Origin: Rosellinia necatrix
Taxonomy: Eukaryota > Ascomycota > Sordariomycetes > Xylariales > Xylariaceae
NCBI GenBank assembly: GCA_021209875.1
Contig: JAGYVD010000002.1
Span: 4,216,001 to 4,280,000, forward strand
Length of the DNA: 64,000 bases
Reading direction: 5' to 3'
A program made the translations under genes and the position numbers. The stretch's first letter is position 1. Each line of letters opens with the position of its first letter. Positions 33,714 to 46,735 of the stretch are shown here, piece after piece. The notes beneath the pieces are model-generated. The model was not told where the DNA came from. It was given only the letters and a program-made list of their open reading frames with translations, and made no database searches.

Positions 33714-36370
33714 TATAATTATAGGTACTATTATTAGTTGACAACCTCGATAATTCCAGCCAAAGCGACAACGTGGGTGAGAAGAAGCTAATGCTGGTGT
33801 AATGTACTGTATGTCCGGTAAGGGACCCGTTTCAACGGCTATAGCCATGGGCTAACTAATCTCTGTTATACTGTGGCATACATGGTAGCTACTAAGTACA
33901 TACCGGCCTCAAATATCCCTTTTCCAGGTACGGTCGCCCCTGGTCGCTCCTCGGAGAATTCCATCTTAGCGTAGCCTAGTTATTACACGCTAGCTCAGGC
34001 AGACTGCTTAGGTTAGGCAACTTAGCTCAGGCCAACCCAGACAACACTTGGCCAAGGTTAGACGGGAGACTGATGAACAGTGAAGTAGGACAGATTCCGC
34101 GTTGTGCATCTTCAGCAATCAGTTAACCTGCATACATACATGTTGGTACCTACCGTGGGTAGCGGTAGACCTAGACCACCCGTTTGTGCACCCATGTACC
34201 AGTACCTACTACCCGGTACCGTAGGTTAAAGCCTCAGGCCGTCTGGGGGCGTTCATGTCGGTCGAATCTCCTGTAATTTGCACTGGTGCCACCTATGATG
34301 CTGCAGAGGACTGCAGAAGTAGCGGCCGTGGCCGGCAGCAGCTTTCTAGCCCGCCGGCGCCAAGTAGGGGCGTGTGCAGCAGCGCCCAAGGTTTGCTGCC
34401 GAGCAGGAGTTGGTTACAACCTGGTTATTGTTTGCTGAATCTGTCCATGACCCGCCCCCATCCCCTTGGAGAGTTGCTCGCTCGGCTGAGTGCTCGCTCA
34501 GCTACAAAGCCAAGAGCGAGCGTACATAATATTCGCGACTCTCTCGATGACGCCGCTGGCAGGTGAACTTAACTTACAATGCTAATCAATGCCTGCATAG
34601 GTACGAAGTATATATGTATACTTACCTAGGTTTTGGATATCTGTTACCAACTTTTTGTTGTTAGCCCCGGAAAAAAAAAAAAGGGCTGGGTCTCTTCGGC
34701 CTCTACCTATCATCTATCGGTTATACTTTTGATATGGCGTACAACTTCGCATGCACGTGGTCTCATATATACTTTGAGCCTCCCGCCTACGCACCTCGGT
34801 CTGTCTAACAGGGCTTGGCGAGAACCATTACCGAGCAGTGTGCACTACTCAGCGCCCATGCAGCTGTTTCGCTTGACTTGTCGACAATCGCACCCAATAC
34901 TCAAGGGTGCTTTGATGTCACGTCTGCCCAGTCCAACTCAGACTTGACCGTAGAGTTAGTTATCCGGCTATGTTTTGTCCATTTTCGAACTTAAAGGCGT
35001 TGTTGGGCTCACACTGGGCATTGATAAACCCGACCGTGGGGTTGTACATGATACGAAGCCATAAAGATACCCAACGCCTAACGACGACGATCGTCGAGGA
35101 ACTAGTTCTTGGGAAGGCATGAGATTATCACATCGAGCATCACATCGCATCGCATCGCATCGCATGGGCTACAAATAACGTGGGATAAAACTATCGTCGC
35201 GCGCCGTTGCGAAAGCGTCCAGTTCCTCGGGCGTCCTTACTACATGCACTATCTTTCCTCTGGCCTTTGCTGATGGTGCCGAAATGCAGATGCACGGAAA
35301 CCTTCTTCTGGGTCGGCGGCCTGCAGTTGAGGCCAACCTTGCCAAGGAATCGTTAACGGCGCACTGGTGACGAGATTCTATCAGTCAATACGCACATAAG
35401 CCATTGGAAAGTCCCGTGGGAATGCTGCGTGTAACACTAGGTCTCGATTCCCAGCTATGGGAGTCTGCCCGAGTCGGGGCAGGCGCCTCGCGCCGACATA
35501 TCAACAGCAGCGAGTTTGTTGCTCGTTGGAAGAACCCGGACTGATAACCACTCCCCCCTTCCCCTTCTCTTTCCCCCTCTTGAGGGGGTACATGTATGTT
35601 CAGTGACGGGAAATAGGTAAAAGAAGGAAAAGGGAAACAATATGAATATACACTAATTGATGAGAAATGAGATAAAATCACTAACAAAAAGAATAACTAA
35701 CTAATAACAACAACAATAATAACAACAAAGGGAGATAACTAAGCTATGTTGTCCAAGTATATGAGTACTTGTATAACTAGCTTTTGCTATGCAGTTTATG
35801 ATGCCCGCTCACCCGTTCCCATGATATCTCGTCGTTTTATAGTTTCTGATACCACCGAATTGATCTATCATCCTGTCAACCACACACCCCTAGGGAGCTG
35901 ACACTTCAAGTTCTTCAAGTTTAGCCCGGCCGCCAAACTATAAAACATAGTTAGATAGTTAACTAGATATTTTCTCGATTCGCATGATGGCTTGGCGGCC
36001 GCCCGGGGCGTGTACCTGGGACAGTGGGGAGAGGAAAGAGGCCAGACTGTAGTGAAAGAAGTACGGATATGCCTGTTGCCTGTAATGCACACTCCTTGTG
36101 CGAGGTCGATCCCTGAATCGTTCCTCGACTTTCCCAGTATGTATCCGGCAATTTCATCTGGCACTAAGACACGACAACCGCTAAAGTTACCGTCCGCAAG
36201 AGGGGCGTTCGCGGGTCCCTGTTTTTGCGGGCCATCCATGCCCCGAGCTTCTACACGTACCAGGTAAAGGTCAGTGGCAGCAAGGTAAGTAGGTAAGTAC
36301 TTAGCTAGTCACTAGCTGCTTGGGGGCAAGGTTCTGCTACAACAATCGCCCTACTCGTTTTGCCTAAGCG
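33714..36370. other. Gene desert, fourth part
   Basis: No gene supported. A CATCG pentanucleotide run of about five copies lies at 35138-35163. Short open stretches around 34.3 and 36.0 kb have no recognisable content. Confidence 0.45.
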
Positions 36371-36596
36371 TGTGCGTGTGCGTGCGCATTTATATATATA
36401 TATATATATGTATAACTATATGATGTGTGTGTGCGTGTGTATGTGTGTATATGTGTGTGTATATATGTATGTGTATGTGTGTATGTGGTGCGTGGTATGT
36501 GGTGTGTGTACGGTACGTGTATATGTGTATTGTATTGTAGTGTAAGTGTAGTGTAGTGTAGTGTAGTGTAGTGTGGTGTAGTGTATAATGTGTGGT
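36370..36596. repeat. Compound TA / TG / GTAGT microsatellite
   Basis: A pure TA run (about 36390-36410) passes into a long imperfect TG/TATG tract and ends in a GTAGT pentanucleotide run (about 36536-36585). Confidence 0.9.
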
Positions 36597-37503
36597 GGGG
36601 AGACAACAACTGCTGAGCGCCTCGACGTTTCCTTCCCTCGGAAGTACGTACCCTGGTTGAGTGCTAAGTCTAACCGCATAGTGCCGTGGTGCACAGTACA
36701 TTACCAGCAGTAGCGCAAGTACCTAGCCTATACCTAATCCTACCCTTGCGCAGCAACGCCCAGCGCTGAACCAAGATTGTCGTCCCTTGGTGAGCAAGAC
36801 CCTTATGAGCCATGTGGTCCGCTTGGGAAGCCGGTGCTACCAACGGTACCCTGGGCAGCAACCCATCGCAAGGACGCAAGGGTCTAGCAGTCAAGAGGCT
36901 ACTTGCTACCTGGGTACTTCCAGATTAATACCCGTGGCAGGAGTCATGGTGCGCTAGTCTGGAGCATTGAGGCAACGCCACGCCACAGGCAAAGCACCAG
37001 TCAGTCACGGCCCTACCGGGTTAGTCGTCAAAGTCTCGTCTGGCAGGCATGATGCGAGCACACAGTACGACTTGGGGTTTCCGTCTGGACGTCAATGTCG
37101 TCGCCAATCCCCTGTCCGGCCGGGAGCATGGCTGTCTCCATATAGCTTCGTTCTCCACACCTCCAGATGATCCTGAAGACATCAACATTGAAAAGTCGTT
37201 GTGGTCTCCTTTACGAGTGCTCAGTTTCAGTTCTCTTGTGTTGGTGTCTGGGGATGCCTTGGTTTTCGTTTTATGTCCTTCTCTTTTCTAGTTCTTCTTC
37301 GTCCACGACCGTTGAATACGTGCTTCCCATAGACTACTTTTCTATAACAGCCACTTGAACCACCACAGTCGACCGACGCCCTTCCCGGCGGGTCAACGCT
37401 TCCTTCCTTCCCCCCGGCCATTGGCGACTGAACGAACGCCCCCAGTGCCATCACTTCGCTATCTGGTTTGGACTGCTCTTGAGGGTCGTATATATATACA
37501 TAC

Positions 37504-37536
<33 letters not shown>

Positions 37537-38148
37537 TACACATATACAGACAGATACAGCCCGTTTGCCCGGCCCCGCGAAAAGAAGAAGGGCAAAGCAA
37601 GAAACGTCGAAGCATCCCCAACCTCGGACCCTTTTCCTTCCTTCGCCGGCAGCACTGTGACCTTCTCTTCACGACAGCCCGGGGGCCAAGGGTGCTCTCC
37701 GCCATCCACAGATTTAAGCATTTTTCGCCGCCTCCCGATTCATGGCCGGTCCTCTTCTCGACCACACGTCACACCGGACTGAAGCAGGCCTATAGCAATA
37801 ACCTTTCACTCTGACGGCTGGATTAGACTTCCGCTAATATCTCCATCCTCACTCATTTGGTGTCAGCTGGGATTATACGCTCGCAGCCGTACCCTCTTTA
37901 TTTTCTCCTATCTCTGGAACTCTGCTGAAAGCATCTGCGTTAAAGCGAACGATTGGCTGCAGATCATAGCCCGAGAGCCCGCATTGGAAACTCTCGCCCT
38001 CAAGTCACCACGTCACCACGTCGCCGTCAAGCTTAAAGGTCGTCCCGTGCCTAGCTTAAGATCGTAACAGATCTCGTCCGTACTGTCGCGGCATGGCATA
38101 TGACCTTGCACGGGCAACGGCAGGAAACAGACCACAGTAGTTGTTGAG
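36597..38148. promoter_or_regulatory. Upstream region of the homeobox gene
   Basis: No gene is called in these 1.55 kb. The sequence after 37200 is rich in CT and in CCTTCC words, as in long fungal 5' leaders, and includes a TA/CA microsatellite at 37489-37556. Several short upstream open stretches exist, so translational control of the homeobox mRNA is possible but unproven. Confidence 0.45.
37489..37556. repeat. TA/CA microsatellite
   Basis: TATATACA units pass into a CA run of about ten repeats, then CATACAGA words. Confidence 0.9.
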
Positions 38149-39496
38149 ATGTCTACTATTTACGCCATGCCACCTTACGACCGCTATTCTGGCCCGGGCC
38201 GCGAGTCCTCATCAGTATATCCTCGTGCAGGCCAGACGGCTGGAGCAAGGCACGAGCGCGAAAGCACCATTCTCCCGCCTATCCGCCAGGTAATTAAAGA
38301 TTCTTGTGTTTCATAGCTCGCTCTAACAGGTTGGCAGGCTATCCCAGAACTTCAGCTAGATGTTCAACGAGACGGCTTAGCGAGAACACCGCCGTTAGCC
38401 ATATCACCCACCGGGGGTCAATTTAGCGAGGCCAACACTCCTCCGGAATATGTTGTTTCTCCCAGTCAGTATAAGCGAAGGCGTTTGTCATATGAGGAAG
38501 AGAGAAGGTCCGATTGGGCCAGCCAGGTGCCGCGACCCTACGCAACCCCTCGGCAAGTTGGATCCAGGCCACAGTCCCCAGCGCCTAGGGCATGGGGTGA
38601 TTCAGATCGCTCGAGCTCCTATATCAACAACGTGGCATTTCCGTCCATAATATCGCCTGTCAGTGCCAACATACCCGAACGAGCGGAGCCACGCCCGACG
38701 CTACCCAGTCTACCACTCTTGAACTTTGAGCGAGGTGTCGGTGAGACGCTTCGTATGCAAGGCCAAACTGGCGACGAGTATGCACCGGAGGAGCCCAGGC
38801 GGCTCAGTCTAGTTACCAGCACTAGCCACGGCCCGAGTAATGGAGGCCATGGATACCAGCCGGTAAGCTTTACCTACAATTACCACCATCCAACCAGAGC
38901 CCAGTCCCTGTCTGTTGGGTCAGCCCACATGGACCGGACCACGCCATTTTCGCCAGGGGCGTATACACCCCGCTACCAAGATAACTTCATGCGTGTCGGC
39001 GATTTCGGATTGGGGACGAGCAGAGATGGGAAACAACGTAAGCGCCGTGGCAACCTGCCCAAGGAAACAACGGATAAGCTTCGGGGCTGGTTTGTGAACC
39101 ATCTACATCACCCTTATCCAACCGAGGACGAGAAACAAGAACTCATGAGACAAACTGGCTTACAGATGAGTAAGTCAGCCCATTGCGTAGTCTAAAACGC
39201 CCTAGTATGGACCTGCATTGCTAACCTGAGCCCTTGCGACTACAGACCAAATATCGAACTGGTTTATCAACGCTAGAAGACGGCAGCTGCCTACTATGAT
39301 CAGTAATGCCCGTGCCGAGGCAGACGCAATGAATAGCCGTGCCGCAGATGGCAAGGCAATACCTTCGAGCGAGCGAATAGATTACGAGCAGGACGGCAAG
39401 CTTCATAGCGATAGCGAAGGTAGCAACTACGAAAGTATCGAAACGGGCTCCGCAAAGCGGCATCGACCGAATGACTTAAAACGCGAAAGCATATAA
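38149..39496 (+). CDS. TALE-class homeodomain transcription factor, 407 aa
   Basis: Three exons, 38149-38289, 38338-39169 and 39246-39496, join in frame. The homeodomain occupies about residues 281-343. It starts RKRRGNLPKETTDKLRGWF, has the three-residue TALE loop insertion (HHPYPTEDEK), and ends with recognition helix NQISNWFINARRRQLP, which is split by intron 2 at Asn325. The N-terminal ~270 residues are disordered and rich in Ser, Pro, Arg and Tyr; the acidic tail follows the homeodomain. Fungal TALE proteins (Cup9/Tos8-like in yeast, several in Pezizomycotina) are nuclear DNA-binding regulators of development or nutrient response. The exact orthologue cannot be set from this alone. The gene stands isolated between two large gene-free regions, which often marks a developmental regulator with extended control DNA. 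Confidence 0.92.
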
Positions 39497-42330
39497 CACC
39501 AACTCCGGCTCATTTGCGTTCTTCATACGGTTTGGGCGTTTTTGCCTCGGCTGCTTCGGGTATAGGCCAGCATTCTCTAACAGGATCCTGGCTGTGTTGA
39601 ATACCCTTTGCATCTCGCATCATGGCGATATTTTCTTCCAGCCCTACAAACATTCCTTTATAGAGTAAGCTGAATTTTACAAGAAGCTCGGCTACTCGTG
39701 AGGCATATGAAGTGTGTGCACTATTTGGTGGATTGGCCTACCACGCCGACATTTGGATCTCCAGCCAAGCAGGAAAGCCGAACAGAGTCCAGATGTCTGT
39801 ATATGTGGAGAAGGGGTTAGGAGGCCGTCAGACAACTTATGCCCTCGAGGTTGTTTAGGAAACTCCATGCAGAAACGTGCTGTAGCGCGCTAAGGAAATC
39901 ATAACGATGTCAGCCGACATTATGACTGGAATAGCCCGCCATGCGAAACGTTTACCATCAATGAAGGGCACCTCCACTCGAGCTCCCGGCGCCGAGATTC
40001 TAATAGCCCGAATATTTTCCCGTACCCCGAATCACAGCCCTATTCGCCCGTAGGGATCTCTAGTGCCCACTTTCCTCGCCCCGACGAGACGATGAGCTGT
40101 CTGGCGAAGCTATCCTAGAACAGTGTGCTATTATATGCACAAATAACCCCTTACATGACGACTTCTGGTCGATATAGGGAGTGCAGAGCCGCTCAAACCG
40201 ACAGAGCTACCGCACAAGATGGCTATACCTTCACGCTATGTCTGATTAGTTGTGTGATCAACACCTCACGATGAGGCGAGAGAGAGGTCCCCAAGATATT
40301 ATGCGATTAGGCTTAATAACAGTAGCGAATACTAGCGGGGAAACCCCCGACTACGCGGGAGGGGTGGTGTATAAACATTAGCGAAGGGGAGCCTGGGTTG
40401 TTATCCAAAGCCACCTGTATAACGCCTAGTTTCCTACACCGTATAGACCCAGCCGCAGAGGCATTTCAGAGAGCATTACCCTATGTACAGCGTATTGCAT
40501 CGAGTCTCGACATACTTCTACACCAGTAGTATCGAGGATTGAATGGACGATTACGAGGGAACAAATGGTTGCTCGATATCCTAGCTAGCTAGTCTATAAC
40601 ATTTCTAGCTTTTAAAATCAACCACTGATGCAATAACATATCACGTATGAATCGTTAAATCGGGATGTTCAGGCTTACTAGTCGAAATAACGGCCTGGCG
40701 CATCGTTGCAGCCGGGGAAACATATACGAGTAAACTAGCACCGCTACCAGAAATAAGACAGCATCCTAAGCATGAGCTGTGCCGCTCCGAGTCGGCGCCA
40801 AATACAAGCCATCTCCCTATATGGTTGCTAGTTGTGTAACTTTGTGGATGATACTAGTGCTGGTATGCAGGCTGGGCAGTAGGTATATCATGCTTCCCTA
40901 TATCAGAAATCTTTAAACTATAATATAGGCTCTCTGGTGTTTAGACGCCGGGGCTGAGAACCTGATCCTTACGATAATATATCCTGAAACGCAAGTACGA
41001 GGATGGCGTTAACTGCACCCTGAAACGTCCTAGAAAAGAAGGAAGGGGAAAAAAAAAAAGAAAGAAAGAAACACTGGGCTGAGAGAGCAAGGTGAAATGT
41101 ATGCGACGTAGCAGTGTATCCCGTGGTAAAAGCTCGTATCACAGGACAAAGCTGTGCTTACTTCTTCGGACGTTGTCTCAACTTGACTGCCTTACATAGT
41201 ATAACTATCCCGACTACCGGGGTACAGGGGAGACAAGGTAGACAGGCATCGAAAAGTCGTCCGCCATTGGACCAAACAAACTCTGAGCTCAAGTTTTGTT
41301 TGGGCACAACTAGCCAATCAAATACTACTACACGTCGAACGGAGGCCGCATAGAGCAAACTACCTAGCTAGGCTAGTTCGGTTGCGTGATAGCACTAGCG
41401 AGTAAACGACCCGCCGCCAGCCCGGTAGGCTCAGGCAGGTGTTACGATTACAAGTAGTGTAGGTAGGTAGAGATAGGTAGGTTGACTGGACGGTGGTGGG
41501 TTTGTATGGGCATGGGCGGATTTTGGGTTACGGGTTGAGTTTGGATTTACTTTTGATGAGCAGCAAATTAGGGGAGGTTATCTCGCTTTCGTCTGCCTGC
41601 CACCCTACACACCATCACCAGAAATCAGATTACCAAGTACTGCGGTATATTGCAAGCATAAAGATCCGCTACGAGGGGCCGGGGATTCTCCCTGACACGG
41701 CAAACTCGAGCGGTTGTCTAAATAAAGACTGCCGGGGGTTGTCCGTTGTCAATCGAAACCCTTGAGCGGACGGAGGCTAGGTAGGGTTAACTTTGTTTTT
41801 GCCCGCTTACATGAGATACGATATATTAATTCATTTAATCCACTTTGCAAATATGGGAGGGTCGTCAGCACAGGGAAATCCATTATCCCTCGTGACTGCC
41901 ATTCATTCATGCTACATACACCATTCATTGCATTGTACGGCGGTGCCCTGACGGAGCCGGATCCCCTTACTATAGGCAGGCCGCTCGTGCACAGATCTAC
42001 CGTATACCTGCCTAAGTACTGTGCCTGCGCGCGTTGTGACTGGTCAACCGTCACTCGGCGGCAAGCGACCAATGAGTTCGTCTATACGAACGCAAAGAAT
42101 ACCGAACCAGGTAACTGCCATTTCGACTCACGGGAGCGCGGATCCACCGAGCACCAATGACATGGGTACCCGGCAGTGGGGAGGGGGATTCTCGAAGTCC
42201 TTTTGACAATCCCTGATGGCGGGGTCAAGACAGATTGACACTATAGTGTCCAGGTACGGCATAGGGATGTGGACCCGACCCTGGTCAATTCAGATCTTGA
42301 TCCTCCCACTTACATACATACATACTACGT
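39497..42330. other. Gene-free region downstream of the homeobox gene
   Basis: This includes the homeobox 3' UTR. No gene is supported. Open stretches such as 41762-42160 (132 codons, plus) carry no motif. TAGGTAGG words occur around 41460. Confidence 0.45.
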
Positions 42331-42447
42331 GATACATTACATAGATTCATTACATAGATACATTACATAGATACATTACATAGATACATTACGTAGATAA
42401 CTACATTACATAGATACATTACATGGATACATTACATGGATACATAC
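42331..42447. repeat. 12-nt tandem repeat (ATTACATAGATAC family)
   Basis: About eight copies of an ATTACATAGATAC-type unit with small changes (CGTAGATA, CATGGATA). Confidence 0.9.
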
Positions 42448-42957
42448 AATACCCCCTACACTATAGAGGTAGCACAACTGCTAACGGTAAATACTATCAA
42501 TGTACCTAACGTAGTAATACCTACCTACTTTGCCTTGGTACAGTACCCGGTCGAGGTGGTCAACGCTAAAGATTCCGTGCTGTGCTCGTGCTCTCTCACT
42601 TTACATGGTACCGTTTTACAGCGCTTGAGGTAGCATTGCTAGTTGCTACTAGTAGTAGTACGCTAGCGACTAATTGTATGCGCCGTGGCACAAATAAATC
42701 GAAAATTAGTCTAAAAATCGCCGTGACTCTGTGAGCGTTCGGCTTCAGTGTCATCTTTTGTTTGTCGGCCCGCCCAGGCTACCCACGCTAGGTGGTTTTT
42801 TGTCCTTGTTGACTTCATTAAGACGAACGATACGATACGATACGATTCATAAGAGTATTTGTACAGTAACGCTGTCGACCAGCCTAACCAACGGCATTCT
42901 GTAACTAGTACCTACCTACCTGCCTGGTCTTCGATATCATTCTCAATCATTATCATT
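42448..42957. other. Intergenic between two tandem repeats
   Basis: No gene, RNA or motif was recognised. It has a short ACGATACGAT run near 42828-42844. Confidence 0.5.
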
Positions 42958-43053
42958 GAACGAGCAACGACCAACGAGCAACGACCAACGAGCAACCAGT
43001 ATCGAGTAGCGAGTAGCGAGTAGCGAGTAGCGAGTAGCGAGTAGCGAGTAACG
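42958..43053. repeat. Two adjoining minisatellites (AACGAGCAACGACC; GAGTAGC)
   Basis: A 14-nt unit (about 42958-42995) is followed by about seven copies of the 7-mer GAGTAGC (43004-43053). A CCCTCT run follows at about 43088-43118. Confidence 0.9.
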
Positions 43054-43436
43054 AACCTTGCTTAACCACCCACCCGCCACGGTCTGCCTCTCTCCCTCTC
43101 CCTCTCCCTCTCCCTCTTCCTCCTTCACTCCCTTCCCCCTCCCCAGCGGGAAATAAAATGCAAGATGTGAAGCCGAGTTGGCGGTAGAGAAAACTCTCGC
43201 CGCTGCATGATAGCTGACCGATTCAGCTAACCCTTACGCCGTTTGCGAAGACCCTCACATCAGACGGGAGGCCCGGTTGCGTACTAATCTCGACCTGTGC
43301 TGCCGATGTTGGCCAATCATGGACCTGATCTTTCTCAGCCTGGAGGTGGTGACATCGCCTAGGTGGAGGTTTCGCATCATATTTGCCAATATTTTTGCCA
43401 AGAGATGCCTGGGTTGCTCCCCGACACTTACAAAGC

Positions 43437-43503
43437 ATGTATGTATGTAGGTAGGTATGTAGGTAGGTATGTAGGTATGTATGTATATATGTATGTATGT
43501 CAT
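43437..43503. repeat. GTATGTAGGTAG microsatellite
   Basis: Mixed GTAT and GTAG tetranucleotides, related to both the CATA and TAGG tracts elsewhere in the window. Confidence 0.85.
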
Positions 43504-44004
43504 ACATGGATAGGGACTGTAATCGATCAGCGTAAGCGGTCGGGTACCGGTCTGCCGGATGCAACTGGGGCTTCAACTAAATTAGGTAGGCATTGGTCCC
43601 TATCGACTAAGGGTCTATGAAACGAAGCGAACTTTTTAGGGGACGATTCTACATCGATTCGGTCCCGTCAGGTTGCTGGGAGGGTCGAAGTGTTCTATGG
43701 AACGGCCCCATAGAAACCATCACTCTAGACGGGTTTAGTTCCTCTGCCTACGCTACCCACGTTACCTAGTGTAAGTACGCTATCTACCTACGCTACCTAC
43801 AAGACCATCTACTGCTGCACTACTGCACTACTGCATGCAGCTGCAAAGAAACCGAGACGCCGAGGCTGAACGTCATGTTAAACGTCCATGCGTGTCAGAA
43901 GAAAAAAAAAAAAGCGCCGTTTTCTCGCTAAAACCTACCAACAGGCGCTGATCCCGACACTAAACTAACGCCCTAGGCCCCGTTCGCCGTGACGCGTTTC
44001 CCCC

Positions 44005-44034
44005 CTCCTCTCTCCTCTCTCCTCTCTCCTCTCT
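44005..44034. repeat. (TCTCC)n pyrimidine run
   Basis: About five copies of a CTCTCCT unit. Confidence 0.8.
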
Positions 44035-45150
44035 GCAACTTCTGTTCCGCCCTTCTGGTGATTTATTCCGCAATTCCTCACGCTCCAGCCCAGCCGCGGA
44101 CGGCGTCGGTTGTTGAAACATGAATGGAGAAGTGCTCATTAAAGCGACCTTCCGACGACGGCCGCTCTGTCTGACACGCCCCGGTCCGGCATTTGGCAGA
44201 ATTTGCCAGGAACATGGGGGAGCCAATGAGGGCTTGCTCTCCGGGAGCGAATGCGCCTGGGATCGTTGCCCTCCCGTTACGTCAAGACTTGCCTGGACGA
44301 CCTTGACCTCGACAAATGCCTGCCTGGGCTGCCTGAACACGACCACTGCTACGGATTAGTATGTAGCCTATCATGCGTGGCGGCGGCACTAACATGCATA
44401 AAAAAATTTCCATGCCACCTTTTGCCTATCCATGTCGTTTATACCATGTCAGATGCTTGGAGGGGAAACGCCCCCCTCCAGGGTGCATCAGGAGAGGTCC
44501 AAAGCCAGCCACATTAACCTAGTGTAGGCCTAGGTATATTAGCGCAGCGGGCCACGAAGGGAATAATTATGACCGGTGCCAATCGAGGGCTAACAAGAGT
44601 CAGGACCTGGGCTAATTAGCCGTTTGGCGGCGCGAGATCTTGGGCGATCTCCTAGCCAGGAGTTAACTAGGCACGCCAGACTAGCACCAGGACCGTATGA
44701 TACCTACCTAGATAGGCAAAATGTACTTACCTGCCTGAGTCGAATGGGATAGTTATCGGGTTGCGCAGTGCCTCCGGTAAGCCATCTCACCTCCAGGTGG
44801 GTTATGCTAGGGTCGACGACGGACCTACACTTACACTACTATACACTGCGCTACGGCACTCCTGCAGTAGTATAGTGAACGTCAGCTGTCACCGACCTGC
44901 ATCGAAATGCTCGGATGATCTAGAACTGGCCTGCCCCCTCGGCGCCTGGCGCACACTGTACGTACGTATGCACACGGCGGCGGCCCTACTCCCTTCGGGA
45001 GGGAGGGCCCACCGCATGTTTTGCAGCTGGATTACATATGTGTTATACGTTTTACCGGCCGAGCAGGGGGTGTCCTAGGAATGAAGTGCCCAAGCCAGCC
45101 CACCCCACCATTGCTCCTTCTGGCAAATGGTCCTGGGTATGTAGGTGTAT

Positions 45151-45182
45151 CGACCGACCGACCGACCGACCGACCGACCGAC
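45151..45182. repeat. (CGAC)n microsatellite
   Basis: Eight exact CGAC units. Confidence 0.95.
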
Positions 45183-45745
45183 AGGCGTTTGCGATGATCA
45201 CGACAGCTCGCGGGGACATTGGGCTTGCGACACGAGCCCGGGAGGCCAGCGAACGGGCAAGGCAAGCGGAGTGAGGCATTAGTTGCTGGGTGTCGGCTAA
45301 CTCTTCGCCAATCCAGTCTTCACTCAGAACAATTCATCCCAGGCGGCGTAGTGTACATAACCCGACCCGGCACATGGAAAGGTCGGGCGTACCGTATAGG
45401 CGGCCTACACCGCAGTCCGCGAGCCCAGATGTATGAGAAGCCGCATGCAGCCCACGAGAGCCGCGACAGCGCATGACGACGACGACGTTTCGACTTGCAA
45501 GGCCGCCCCATACCATGCGGCAATGTGGTCACGGAGCGGAAAGGATAAGGCGGCATCACCAGAACGCGCTCGTCTTTTAGCGTACGCCACAGCTCCCGTT
45601 GCATCCCTGGGCCCTTATTTCGTTTGCTCGTTACCCGGACCAAGGTACGACGACGCAAGGTAATCCAAACACTCGAACGCCAACCAGCAGCTCGAACCAC
45701 CTAGGCTAGCCCGTCACCGACATACATCCAAGCAGGTAGGTCGTT

Positions 45746-45815
45746 GAATGCGGTGCGATGCTGTGCGGTGCGATGCTGTGCGGTGAGGTGAGGTGCTGTG
45801 CGGTATGGCATGGCA
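45746..45815. repeat. 15-nt imperfect repeat (GCGGTGCGATGCTGT)
   Basis: Two near-exact copies plus degenerate GCGGTGAGGTGAGGTGCTGT copies. Confidence 0.8.
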
Positions 45816-46049
45816 TGGCGCGGCGCGACGCGGCGGCACGGCGCAGTGCTGTCTTAGCATATACAAGTAATCCTCGACCACACGATGTTGCATGGTCAAG
45901 ATGGTATTTTTGTTTTGCATCCATCGCCGCCGCCGTTCAACATGTAAATGTACACTCACCATGCCTGTACACGCACCAGATAAGTAGGTACGTGCGCTAC
46001 TTCTTCGAGAATCGTCTAATCTACTACCTACTCGGGGTACCTTGTGCTT

Positions 46050-46165
46050 ACTACCTAGGTAGGTAAGTAATAAGTAAGTAATAAGTTAAGTAATAAGTAA
46101 TAAGTAAGTAGGTAGGTAGGTAGGTAGGTAGGTTGGTAGGTAGGTAGCAGGCAGTTAGTTTATAG
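46050..46165. repeat. TAGGTAGG / TAAGTAA tract
   Basis: TAAGTAATAAGTAAG units pass into about ten TAGG units; CTACCTAGGTAGG forms a short inverted repeat at the left border. Confidence 0.9.
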
Positions 46166-46420
46166 GTAGGTGGTATTGACGGGTAAGCATGCGGTGCCAT
46201 CTTGGTTACCTTGCCTTGGATGCAACGCCAACCCCAAGATATCGGTCGTCGGAGCCATAGATTCCCGTGTGGCTGAACAGGTGGGCTCGCTGCACCTCCC
46301 CGAGCCTCCTCTCCTCCTCTCCTCACGACTCGCCCGGAGCGGAGGGAGTGGAGAAGAGTGGACCCCCAGGGTGGTAGATGACACAACAGCACACACGGTG
46401 GAGACCTGCTGTACCTCTAA

Positions 46421-46501
46421 CACCACCGCCACCAGCACCACTACCATTACCACTACCACTACCACTACCACTACCACTACCACTACCACTACCACTACCA
46501 C
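46421..46501. repeat. (ACCACT)n microsatellite
   Basis: About nine copies of ACCACT preceded by ACCACC/AGCACC variants. Confidence 0.9.
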
Positions 46502-46541
46502 AGACCTACCACCGCCTGAAGCCCACCCGGAGTGCCGTAGG

Positions 46542-46632
46542 GCTGAATGCCGAACGCTGAACGCCGAACGCTGAACGCTGAACGCTGAACGCTGAACGCT
46601 GAACGCTGAACGCTGAACGCTGAACGCCCGAA
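46542..46632. repeat. 7-nt minisatellite (GCTGAAC)
   Basis: About eleven copies of GCTGAAC with GCCGAAC variants at the left end. Confidence 0.95.
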
Positions 46633-46735
46633 CCCAGAGGTGTTGTTATGTTGTTATGTTGGTAAAGCCGTAAACCCGGCCAATCTACTCCTCTCGGCAG
46701 GCACCTTTCCGACCAGTCCCGCCCTTGTCGTGATT

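Larger units (their letters stand above)
43120..45150. other. Gene-free stretch
   Basis: No gene is supported. It contains a GTATGTAGGTAG tract (43437-43503) and a TCTCC pyrimidine run (44005-44034). Confidence 0.45.
45183..46735. promoter_or_regulatory. Upstream region of the second Zn2Cys6 gene, repeat-rich
   Basis: No gene is seen. Four different tandem repeats (45746-45815, 46050-46165, 46421-46501, 46542-46632) fill most of the last kilobase, ending about 100 bases before the start codon. Confidence 0.5.

Noticed and set aside
37227..37721. 164-codon minus-strand frame upstream of the homeobox gene
   Set aside because: It crosses a TA/CA microsatellite and has no recognisable content; it probably lies antisense to the homeobox leader.
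41762..42160. 132-codon open frame on the plus strand
   Set aside because: Composition is not gene-like, there is no domain, and an overlapping minus-strand frame is also open.
43437..43503. Possible CRISPR-like or direct-repeat array
   Set aside because: It is a simple tetranucleotide microsatellite in a eukaryotic genome, without spacers.
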